Shown in pieces: positions 1 through 8,200 of a stretch of DNA of 19,226 nucleotides. Under the pieces are notes generated by a model that was given only the letters and a program-made list of their open reading frames with translations, made no database searches and was not told the origin of the DNA. This DNA is from RGIG426 sp045639905 (GTDB taxonomy: Bacteria; Bacillota; Clostridia; Oscillospirales; Acutalibacteraceae). The translations under genes were made by a program, and so were the position numbers. Position 1 is the first letter of the stretch; every line of letters starts with the position of its first letter. The DNA lies in contig JAZUDZ010000032.1 of NCBI GenBank assembly GCA_045639905.1, positions 1 to 19,226 of the forward strand, read 5' to 3'.

Positions 1-292
1 TCCGTACAGTATAGTTTTTTTTAAGCCTTTCATTTTCTATGCGGAGCTTGAGGATTTCTCTTTTGTATGCTTCTTCTGTCGGATCCATTCCTTCCGGCAG
101 CACACTTCCTATTTCTGCATCCGCTCTGGCAAGACCATCCAAACCTTGTTCTTCATATTGCTTCAGCCACTTCTTAAAAGCCCCATCGGAGATGTTGTTT
201 GCATCACAGAAATCACGGAGTTTAATTCCGGGATTTCCTTTGTACTGATGAATCAGAAACTCTTTCTGTAGTGGTGTTAAATGTTTACCCAT
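1..292 (-). CDS. IS3-family transposase OrfA (helix-turn-helix), partial, runs off the window
   Basis: The ATG at 292 opens a frame of 97 codons with no stop before the window edge. The product begins MGKHLTPLQKEFLIHQYKG and continues with a helix-turn-helix of the IS3/IS911 OrfA type (about residues 8-45, containing KLRDFCDANNISDGAFKKWL). A hydrophilic linker follows, then the amphipathic heptad segment EILKLRIENERLKKN (about residues 78-92), which matches the OrfA leucine zipper used for multimerisation. OrfA binds the element's ends and, with OrfB by frameshift fusion, forms the DDE transposase; OrfB would lie to the left of the window. A ribosome site AAAGGAG (minus strand, 313-307) sits 14 bases upstream, somewhat far but plausible. 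Assignment to OrfA is by fold and motif; the exact IS is not recognised. Confidence 0.8.
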   Translation of the reverse strand, partial: MGKHLTPLQKEFLIHQYKGNPGIKLRDFCDANNISDGAFKKWLKQYEEQGLDGLARADAEIGSVLPEGMDPTEEAYKREILKLRIENERLKKNYTVR

Positions 293-392
293 AATTAAAA
301 GCAGACTCCTTTCCGGTAGTTATGCTGCTTCCATTTTAATTCATAAAGCAACATTTTTCTACCTATCCGTGTCTACTTTTATGATAGCATCA
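1..392 (-). mobile_element. IS3-family insertion sequence, 5' end only (continues past the window start)
   Basis: Read on the minus strand, the sequence beginning at 392 is TGATGCTATCATAAAAGTAG, followed by ACACGG. It starts with TGA and has the GTAGACACGG block typical of IS3-subgroup terminal inverted repeats (IS3 itself begins TGATC and has GTGGACACG at the same place). The orfA start codon lies exactly 100 bases inside this end, the usual spacing for IS3 elements. The boundary at 392 is inferred from that resemblance, because the other end and the target-site duplication are outside the window. The bases just outside (393-395, CCG) would be one copy of a 3-bp duplication if the boundary is right. 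Confidence 0.7.
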
Positions 393-408
393 CCGTAACG
401 AGTACCAA
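381..408 (-). promoter_or_regulatory. Possible transposase promoter spanning the IS boundary
   Basis: On the minus strand, TTGGTA (408-403) is followed by 16 bases and TATCAT (386-381). The -10-like hexamer lies inside the terminal repeat and the -35-like hexamer lies in flanking DNA, so the flank may have supplied the -35. IS3-family elements are known to carry a -10 in one end and gain a -35 from the abutted other end in the circle form. The match to consensus is moderate and no expression data exist. Confidence 0.3.
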
Positions 409-617
409 TTATTCTGAATAACAATGAAACTCCGTGCGTTCGAAAGCTTTGAAAATGTAGTGTCTATTTGGGTTTTAAGTTAAATCCGTTTCTAATGCTA
501 TGACCATATCGACGGTTGAAATAGGGTTTAGTCCTGCTTCGCTGTCGATTTCTTTTATATGAGATACGCTTGTTTTTTGTTTTGCGGAAAGTGTCTCATA
601 TCTCTTTACAACACAGA

Positions 618-642
618 TGAATTGTTGCATTTTTCATTTGCA
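618..642 (+). repeat. Putative operator, upstream copy of a 25-bp direct repeat
   Basis: This copy begins TGAA and continues TTGTTGCATTTTTCATTTGC followed by A. It is identical base for base to 687-711. It contains two TTGCA elements 13 bp apart (625-629 and 638-642). It ends 4 bp before the -35 hexamer of the ATPase promoter, a position suited to a regulator binding site. Confidence 0.7.
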
Positions 643-646
643 CATA

Positions 647-675
647 TTGATTTTTGCAGCCGGGCGTATTATAAT
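647..675 (+). promoter_or_regulatory. Promoter of the DUF4143 ATPase gene
   Basis: TTGATT (647-652) and a perfect TATAAT (670-675) are separated by 17 bp, a strong vegetative-sigma layout. Transcription would start near 682, giving a leader of about 44 bases before the ATG at 726. It is framed on both sides by the 25-bp direct repeats. Confidence 0.8.
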
Positions 676-686
676 AACGAAAAATG

Positions 687-711
687 TGAATTGTTGCATT
701 TTTCATTTGCA
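687..711 (+). repeat. Putative operator, downstream copy of the 25-bp direct repeat
   Basis: Perfect second copy of 618-642, offset by 69 bp. It begins about 11 bp after the -10 hexamer, so it covers the start of the transcript, and its last base is the first base of the ribosome site AAGGAGG. A protein bound here would block initiation or elongation. If transcribed, the element would also sit in the leader next to the ribosome site, so RNA-level control is an alternative. Confidence 0.7.
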
Positions 712-725
712 AGGAGGGTGTCAAT

Positions 726-2021
726 ATGGAAATCAAACGGGATTCCTATTTAGAGCAACTTACAAACCGAAAAGGAAACGGCCTCATTAAAGTCATTACC
801 GGTATCCGCAGGTGTGGGAAATCCTATCTGCTGAATACAATATTTTACAATCATCTGCTGGACGACGGCGTAAAGGAAGATCATATTATCCGACTTGCAT
901 TTGATTCCGCTGACGATCTTGCACTTATCGGGGAAAGTCTTATACAAATCGAAAAAGAAAAGCGAAAAGTTGATCCGGAAAAATTTATGAATTATATCCG
1001 CACGAAGGTTTCCGATGACGGACTCTACTACTTGCTGCTCGATGAAGTGCAGTTGCTTGATTGCTTCGAATCTGTCCTGAATGGGTATCTTCGCAAAGAT
1101 AATATGGATGTATATGTCACTGGAAGCAACGCCAAATTTTTATCCAAAGACATCATTACGGAATTTGCCGGACGCGGAGACGAAATTCATATGTATCCGC
1201 TTTCGTTTGCAGAGTTTATGACAGTGTATCATGGCGATAAATACGAGGGCTTAACGGAATATATGATGTATGGAGGAATACCACTTGTTGTTTTGCGCCA
1301 AAACGAAAACGAAAAGGTAAAAATGCTCGAAAATCTTTTCGGAGAACTCTATATTACGGACATTGTCAAACGAAATAAAATTAAAAACCAAAGCGAGCTT
1401 GAAGAACTGCTCAACATTTTGTCTTCGTCCATCGGCTCCCTGACTAATTCCGAAAAACTGAAGAACACATTTCGATCTGTCAAGAAAAGTAATATTACCG
1501 CCAATACCATACGGAAGTATATTTCGTGCTTTGAAGATTCATTTTTGATTGAATCCACAAAGCGTTATGACGTTAAAGGTAAAGCGTATATTGAAACGCC
1601 GCAGAAATATTATTTTACCGATTTGGGTCTTCGTAATGCACGACTTAACTTCCGTCAATTCGAGCAACCCCACATTATGGAAAATATTATCTATAACGAG
1701 CTGAAAATGCGTGGGTTTAACGTTGATGTCGGTGTAGTACCGATTTCCGAACGAAACGAAGAAGGAAAAGTGGTAAGAAAGCAACTTGAAGTTGATTTTA
1801 TCTGCAATACGGGCTCTAAACGATATTATATTCAATCGGCTTATTCTATCCCTGACGCAGAAAAGAAAGCGCAAGAGATTCGTCCCTTCAAAAAGATCGA
1901 GGACTCATTCAAGAAAATCATTATAACAAAGGATGTTGTTCCCGCATCGTATGATGAAAAAGGCATTTTGACGGTAAACATTTATGATTTCTTACAGGAC
2001 AAAACCATATTTGAAAAGTGA
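726..2021 (+). CDS. ATP-binding protein, AAA+ (AAA_14) with C-terminal DUF4143 domain
   Basis: A 431-aa protein whose start is fixed by AAGGAGG (711-717), 8 bases before the ATG. The N-terminal half is a P-loop ATPase: Walker A GIRRCGKS at residues 26-33, Walker B YYLLLDEVQ at 101-109, and a sensor-like TGSN at 132-135. The C-terminal half is DUF4143. Near residues 353-372, LEVDFICNTGSKRYYIQSAY matches the ExD...YYIQ pattern of the PD-(D/E)xK-like fold in this family. Length and domain order are normal for the family, which is abundant in anaerobic bacteria and archaea and whose cellular role is not settled; nuclease or toxin-like functions have been proposed. All key residues appear intact. 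It stands alone, with its own promoter and likely paired operators. Base composition is AT-richer than the large genes downstream. The family call is firm; the function is unknown. Confidence 0.95.
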   Translation: MEIKRDSYLEQLTNRKGNGLIKVITGIRRCGKSYLLNTIFYNHLLDDGVKEDHIIRLAFDSADDLALIGESLIQIEKEKRKVDPEKFMNYIRTKVSDDGLYYLLLDEVQLLDCFESVLNGYLRKDNMDVYVTGSNAKFLSKDIITEFAGRGDEIHMYPLSFAEFMTVYHGDKYEGLTEYMMYGGIPLVVLRQNENEKVKMLENLFGELYITDIVKRNKIKNQSELEELLNILSSSIGSLTNSEKLKNTFRSVKKSNITANTIRKYISCFEDSFLIESTKRYDVKGKAYIETPQKYYFTDLGLRNARLNFRQFEQPHIMENIIYNELKMRGFNVDVGVVPISERNEEGKVVRKQLEVDFICNTGSKRYYIQSAYSIPDAEKKAQEIRPFKKIEDSFKKIIITKDVVPASYDEKGILTVNIYDFLQDKTIFEK

Positions 2022-2104
2022 GGAAGAGAAAACTTTCGGCTAGAAAGGAACTGTTAACTGTTGTATAACATTTGCGACAACAATTGTAAACCTAAACATT
2101 TTTT

Positions 2105-2134
2105 GTAAAGAAGGGCCCTACGCCTTTACTTTTT
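2105..2134 (+). terminator. Weak candidate terminator after the ATPase gene
   Basis: GTAAAG (2105-2110) can pair with CTTTAC (2124-2129) around a 13-base loop containing the self-complementary GGGCCC, and five T residues follow (2130-2134). The stem is only 6 bp and mostly A-T, so efficiency would be low. Confidence 0.4.
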
Positions 2135-2153
2135 ATAATACCTATTATATCAT
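2125..2153 (+). promoter_or_regulatory. Weak promoter candidate for the 4074-aa gene
   Basis: TTTACT (2125-2130) and TATCAT (2148-2153) are 17 bp apart. The -10 differs from consensus at one base, while the -35 is poor and overlaps the terminator stem. Other AT-rich hexamers nearby (TATAAT at 2134-2139) lack a partner at suitable spacing. Confidence 0.3.
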
Positions 2154-2208
2154 TAATATGTATATGTGTCTTTGATACAGTTCGGTTGTCCGGACGTAGA
2201 CCATCTTC

Positions 2209-2214
2209 GGGAGG
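2209..2214 (+). promoter_or_regulatory. Ribosome binding site that fixes the start of the 4074-aa protein
   Basis: GGGAGG lies 7 bases before the ATG at 2222 but only 1 base before the ATG at 2216, and it lies downstream of the TTG at 2186. Only the 2222 start gives normal spacing, and it also puts MKKR directly in front of the hydrophobic signal segment. Confidence 0.85.
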
Positions 2215-2221
2215 AATGGAA

Positions 2222-5200
2222 ATGAAAAAGAGATTACCGATGCGACTACTGGCCATCTTTATGTGTTTGGCTATGCTTGCAACTGTAACACCGATTTTCG
2301 CTTCGGCGGATGACGCGGTATCCTATTTGGGGATTGACGAGTCCACCGGCAAAGCGGAACAGGAGTATTTCGTTGCAGTTGATAATGTGATTGACGATGC
2401 AAATGATTCGTTTGTCACCGGATGGAATATTGTGAAAGGCAATGTGGAATTTGAAAACCGCATTGTACTCCCGGGAGACGTCAATCTCATTTTGGAGAAT
2501 GGCGCGACGCTGACTGCCAAAAGGGGTATTGTCGTTGCGGAAAGCGGCGATTTTGCCGTTTATGCGCAATCGACGAACCCGGACGTGATGGGCAAGCTCG
2601 TAGTGCCGGAAGGTGTAATCGAGTATAGTGCCGGTATTGGCAGCACGGAAGGAAAAATCTGTGGAAACATTGCCATCTACGGCGGTAATTTATCTGTTCG
2701 TGGAGGAGGCAAAGGTGCGGCTATCGGAAGCGCAGCATCGGCAGGCGGATGCGGGAACATTACGATTTCCGGTGGTATTGTCGATGCGGTCAGCACCGGT
2801 GACGGTGCCGGTATCGGCAGCGGACGCGAGGCTTCTTGCGGGACCGTGACAATTACGGGCGGCTATGTCAGGGCCGAGTGCGGGGAAGGAGCTGCGCCCA
2901 TTGGCGCTGGTTATCTTTCCGACGCCGTTTCGGTGTCCATTTCCACGTCCTGTATGTCCATGACGATGGGCAACGTGAGATATATTAACTATGCGCCGAT
3001 TGCCCGGACGGAGCCGACTTGTACGAAATCCGGTTTTGAAAGTTATTGTTTAGATCTTGTCAGTAAAAACTATTATGAGGCATTTCCGTTTACGGAAGAG
3101 GGACTCATTGGAAACGGCAGTGCGCTTACCGCATGGCAGGCAGAAGGCGGAGCCGGATACATTGCACCGCTTGGCCACGAATGGCAATATGGGGATGTTG
3201 ACAACCACAAATGCACACGGTGTGATGCAACGGAATTGCACACAGACGTAGACAAAAACAATCTTTGCGATGTGTGCGGAGCGACCGTTGTCCCATACCT
3301 TGGATATAACGAGGAAACAGAAAAAGCCGACAAAAACTGTGCAGCGGCCGTCGGGAACGTGATTGACGATGCTGCGGATTTATTTGTCACCGGCTGGAAT
3401 GTCGTGGAAGGAGACGTGGAATTTGAAAGCCGGATCGAACTTCCGAAAGACGTCAAGCTCATTTTGGCAGACGGTGCCACACTGACTGCCGACAAAGGAA
3501 TTATGGTGGCGGAAGACGGCGACTTTGCCGTCTACGCGCAGTCGACGAACTCGGATGTAATGGGCGCGCTGGTTGTGCCGGACAGTATGGACGAGTATGA
3601 TGCCGGCATCGGAAGTGGCAATGGCAATGATTGCAGCAGCATCGCAATTTACGGCGGTGTTGTGACGGTGAACGGCGGATATGGTGCTGCCGGCATCGGA
3701 AGCGGATTTTTTGAAGCATCCTGTGGTTCCATTACCATCTCCGGCGGTATTGTGACAGCCAAGGGAGGATTTGCCGCGGCAGGTATCGGTACCGGTTTTA
3801 ACAGTAGCTGCGGCGACATTACCATCTCCGATGGGCAAGTGATTGCCCAGGGCAAAGAGTCCGGGGCCGGTATCGGTGTTGGTAAAGGAATGGATGCGGT
3901 ATGCGGCAAGGTGTCGATTACAGGCGGTTTCATCAAGGCCGGCACGGAACCGGATGACAACTATATTGAAGCCAGCCAGGTGTCCATCGACAGTTCTTTT
4001 GAGAAATGCTATATGGCTGACGCGTTGTATATTAACTGCATCCCGGTTGAGGAAACGGAAGCGGATTGCACAAACATCGGCGCTCTGGCCTATTTCAAAG
4101 ATGCTGTCAATGGCCTCTATTATACAGATTTTCCGTTTACGGAAGGCGGACTTATCGGCGATGCCGATGCGCTTGCCGCCTGGAAAGCAGAGGGCGGTGC
4201 CGGACACAAGGCAAATCCGCTTGGTCACGACTGGCAATATCAAGATGGTGCCAAACATATATGCCGGCGCTGCAAAACCACACAATCGCATGTGGACGAA
4301 AATGAAGACCATCTGTGCGACATGTGCGGCGCAACCGCGACTCCCTATTTGGATTATAACGAGACGACCGGACAGGCAGACCTGAGCCGTACGGTCTGGG
4401 TCAATAATATTATTACCGACGGGACGACGGACTCGTTTGTTTCCGGCTGGAATATGGTAAAAGGCAATGTGACATTTGAAAACCGTATTGTGCTCCCGAA
4501 GGACGTTAATCTTATTTTGGCAGACGGTGCAACGCTGAATGCCGTCAAGGGAATTACGGTGGCAGAAGACGGCGATTTTGCCGTCTATGCACAATCGACC
4601 GATTCGGCTGTGATGGGCAAACTCATTGTACCGGAGGGTGTGGATGAACACAGCGCCGGTATCGGTGCTATCTACAGTAAAAACTGTGGTAATATTTCGA
4701 TTTACGGTGGACGTGTGACGGCGAATGCCGGATACGGTGCCGCCGGTATCGGCAGCGGGTATACCGGCAACTGCGCAAGTGTCTCGGTTTACGGCGGCTA
4801 TGTGGTCGCGAAAGGCGGATACGGTGCCGCCGGTGTCGGCAGTGGCTGGGCGGCCGCTTCGTCCTGTTATAAGGTAACGATTGCGGGCGGCCACATAAAG
4901 GCAACCGCGGGAACCCTTGCCGATGGCATTGAAGCCGAGGAAGTATCCATGGACGACTCTTTCGTAGTGCTGAAAGAAGGCAGTTCGTCGTACGCCAACT
5001 GCAAAGTGCCGATGGCGGAGCCTACCTGCACAGACAGTGGTTTTTCGGAGTATTTCGTTGACCCTGTCAGCTGTTACTACTACTCGGCATTCCCGTTTGC
5101 GGAAGGCGGAATTATCGGAGGAAACACCGCGCTCGCCATTTGGAAAGCGAAAAACGGCGACGGATATATTGCGCCGCTGGGTCACGATTGGCAATATTAT

Positions 5201-8200
5201 GATCATGCAAATCACGTGTGTCAGCGGTGTGAAGCCACCGAATCGCATATGGATGAAGATGAAGACAGTCTTTGCGACGCGTGCGGAGCAAAGCATACAA
5301 TCTATTTAGATTATAACGAAGTTTCCAAAGAAGTGGATTTGCCCACAAATGTTTGGGCCAATCGTGTTGCTGTCGGAGCGAGTTCGTTTGTTTCCGGCTG
5401 GAACATCGTGGAAGGCAATGTGACATTTGAAAACCGCATTGTCCTGCCGAAGGACGTTAACCTTATTTTGGCGGACGGCGCAACCCTAACCGCCAAAAAA
5501 GGAATTACCGTGGCGGAGGACGGAGGGTTTGCCGTCTATGCACAATCGACCGACAAGGATACGATGGGCAAGCTCATCGTACCGGAAGGCGTTGCGGACA
5601 ATTATCCCGGCATCGGCTCCTCTGATAAAGCGGACTGCGCCGACGTTGCGATTCACGGCGGTGTTGTAACGGTGACAGGCGGTGTGGGTGGCGCCGGCAT
5701 CGGCTCCGGCTACGGCTCCGGCTTTACGTGCAGTTGCGGTAATATTATCATTGACGGTGGCCTTGTGACAGCCAATGGCGGATATGGTGCTGCCGGCGTC
5801 GGCAGCGGCGACCAGGGAGACTGCGGAAAAGTTATGATTTCCGGCGGAATGGTGACGGCGAGCAGCGGATACGGAGCCGCCGGTATCGGATCCGGTTTCC
5901 TGTCCTCTTGCGAAGGTGTTGTGATTTCCGGCGGGCTTGTGATTGCCCAGGGCGGAGAACGCGCTGCCGGTATCGGCGGAGGCTATGCAACATCCTGCGG
6001 CAGAGTGACCATTGCGAGCGGTAACATCAAAGCGACGGCGGGAGGCAGTTATGCCGACCCGATTGGATCGGGAGAACTGGCCGACCCGGATGTCGATGTG
6101 GATATGCCTTCCACCTGTATATCAACGATAACAGGCAACGTGCAATATGTTAACTGTGAGCTGTTCCCGGAAACGGAAGCAGATTGTACAACAACCGGAG
6201 CGTTGGCCTATTTCAGAGATTCCGTCAAGGGTCTCTATTATACGGAATTTCCGTTTACGCCAGAGGTTCTGATTGGCGATGAGGATGCACTCTCTGCATG
6301 GAAAGGCGAAGGAGGTGCCGGACACAAGGGAAATGCGTGGGGACACAACTGGGCTTATGTTGCCGGAAATACCCACAAATGTGCGCGGTGCAATCTTGTG
6401 GAAAACCACACGGATGAAGACAAGGACGGTATGTGTGACGTGTGCCGAGTGCCGCTTACCATGCATCTTGGATATAACGAGACAACGGGCAAAGCCGACC
6501 GGGTGTACTATGCCTATGTTGAGCATGTAATTGATGAGGCGACGGATTCGTTTGCCTCCGGCTGGAATATTGTAAAAGGCAATGTGACATTTGACGACCG
6601 CATTAGGCTCCCCGGAGAAGTTCATCTTATCTTGGAAGATGGTGCAACATTGACCGCCAAAAAAGGTATTACTGTAGCGTCATTTGGTGATTTTTCCATT
6701 TATGCACAGTCAGCAGACGAATCCACGATGGGTAAACTCATTGTGCCGGATGGCGTGGGTGTAAACAATGCAGGTATCGGACCTGTTGAAGGCGGCATTT
6801 GCAGTAATATCTCGATTTACGGCGGCGCAATCACGGCCTATGGCGGTGAACACGGTGCCGGTATCGGTGGCGCCTATGGCGACCTTGATCATACATGCGG
6901 TAATATTACGATTTACGGTGGTGTTGTGAACGCCTATGGCGGCAAATCCGCATCCGGTATCGGTGTCGGCAAAACAGCAACCTGTAGAAAAGTAATCATT
7001 AAAGGCGGTGTTGTGAACGCCTATGGCGGAGAAAACGGCGCCGGTATTGGTGGCGCGTCCTATGGGATCGAGATTTCCGGAGGCAGTATACTGGCGGTTG
7101 GCGGTGATTACAGTGCCGGCATCGGCAGTGGTTATGGAACGGGTTATTGTGATGGAGTTGATATCACCGGCGGCTATATAAAAGCCATCGCAGGGAACAC
7201 AGATGCCGAACCGATCGGAGAAGCAGCCCTGTCCGGTGCTGTGTTGGTGACAATTGATCCTTCTTGCACATCTGTCATAAAAGGAAGAGTAGAGCAATAT
7301 ATTAACTGCGAGCTGGTTGATGCTATTGAGCCGACTTGTACGACAAACGGTACGGTGGCCTATATCAAGGATTGCATCACCGGTAGCTGCTATACATCGT
7401 TCCCGTTTACGGAAGACGGCTTCCTTTGTGATGCAGCCGGGTTTGCTGCCTGGACGGCAGAAGGAGGCGGCGGCTATGTTTCGCCTCTCGGCCATGATTG
7501 GCAGTATGTGGACGGAAGCACCCACAAGTGCGCGCGATGTGAACATATGGAAGACCATTTAGATGAGGATAAAGATTTTGTTTGTGATCTTTGCAAAGAG
7601 GTCATTCCGGTGTATTTGGATTACGACATGACGACCGGCAGGGTGGAAACGGAAAGCCTGCTGTCTGATGTGACGATACTTGACGATGCGACCGATTCGT
7701 TCGCTACCGGCTGGAATATCGTCAAGGGAAATGTGGTGTTTGAAGACCGTATTGTTCTTCCGGAAGACGTGAATCTCATTTTGGCAAACGGTGCAACGCT
7801 GACAGCCAAGAAGGGTATTACCGTTTCGGAAACCGGTACATTTTCCGTTTATGCACAATCAAACAATCCGGCAGTGGCCGGCAAACTGGTTGTGCCGGAA
7901 AATGGAGCAGCCGGGTTTAATGCCGGCATCGGCAGTGAAGATTCCGGAACATGCGGGGACATTGCCATTTATGGGGGCAATATTACCTCTTATGGCGGAG
8001 CGTCCAGCGCCGGCATCGGCAGCGGATACGCCGGTGCGTGCGGTGATATCACGATTTACGGTGGCTTTGTGACCACGCAAGGCGGTGCAGCCATCGGAAG
8101 CGGAGTCAACGGAACCTGCAAAACCATCCGTTTCTCAGACGGTATTGTATTCGCCCAAGGCGTGTACAGCGGCGCCGCTATCGGCACCGGCCTCGGGACC

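Larger units (their letters stand above)
393..725. other. Non-coding stretch upstream of the ATPase gene
   Basis: No convincing gene is visible over these roughly 330 bases. The plus-strand frame at 559-753 overlaps the promoter, both direct repeats and the ATPase start, and its repeated ELLHFSFA peptide is only the translation of the DNA repeats. A 51-codon minus-strand frame (630-475) starts inside the first direct repeat, has no ribosome site, and resembles nothing I recognise; it could be a remnant of a gene disrupted near the IS. The useful content is the promoter and paired repeats at 618-711. Confidence 0.6.
2022..2221. other. Intergenic region between the ATPase and the first giant gene
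   Basis: These 200 AT-rich bases contain no gene. They hold a loose inverted repeat TGTTGT (2059-2064) / ACAACA (2077-2082), a weak terminator candidate at 2105-2134, a weak promoter candidate at 2125-2153, and the ribosome site of the following gene at 2209-2214. Confidence 0.6.

Noticed and set aside
15..22. Run of eight A (minus strand) in orfA as the programmed -1 frameshift site for OrfA-OrfB
   Set aside because: The A_AAA_AAC heptamer is in the right frame, but orfB and the orfA stop are outside the window, so frameshifting cannot be judged.
475..630. Minus-strand 51-codon frame (ends ...MVIALETDLT) possibly a gene remnant
   Set aside because: The composition is protein-like, but the start lies inside the operator repeat, there is no ribosome site, and no family is recognised. 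It is too short to support as a gene.
559..753. Plus-strand 64-codon frame upstream of the ATPase
   Set aside because: It covers the promoter, both direct repeats and the ATPase start; its internal peptide repeat is only the translated DNA repeat, and it has no ribosome site.
2059..2082. TGTTGT/ACAACA inverted repeat after the ATPase as an operator or terminator
   Set aside because: It has only 6-bp arms with a 12-bp AT-rich spacer and no T tract; this could easily occur by chance.
2186..2221. TTG start at 2186 for the giant protein (12 extra residues)
   Set aside because: The ribosome site GGGAGG lies downstream of it, and the signal peptide begins at the ATG at 2222.
3380..5296. 638-codon open frame on the minus strand inside the 4074-aa gene
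   Set aside because: It is a shadow of the repeated coding strand: it lies wholly inside the giant gene, its peptide is low-complexity, similar shorter shadows recur at the other modules, and no ribosome site or recognisable domain was seen.
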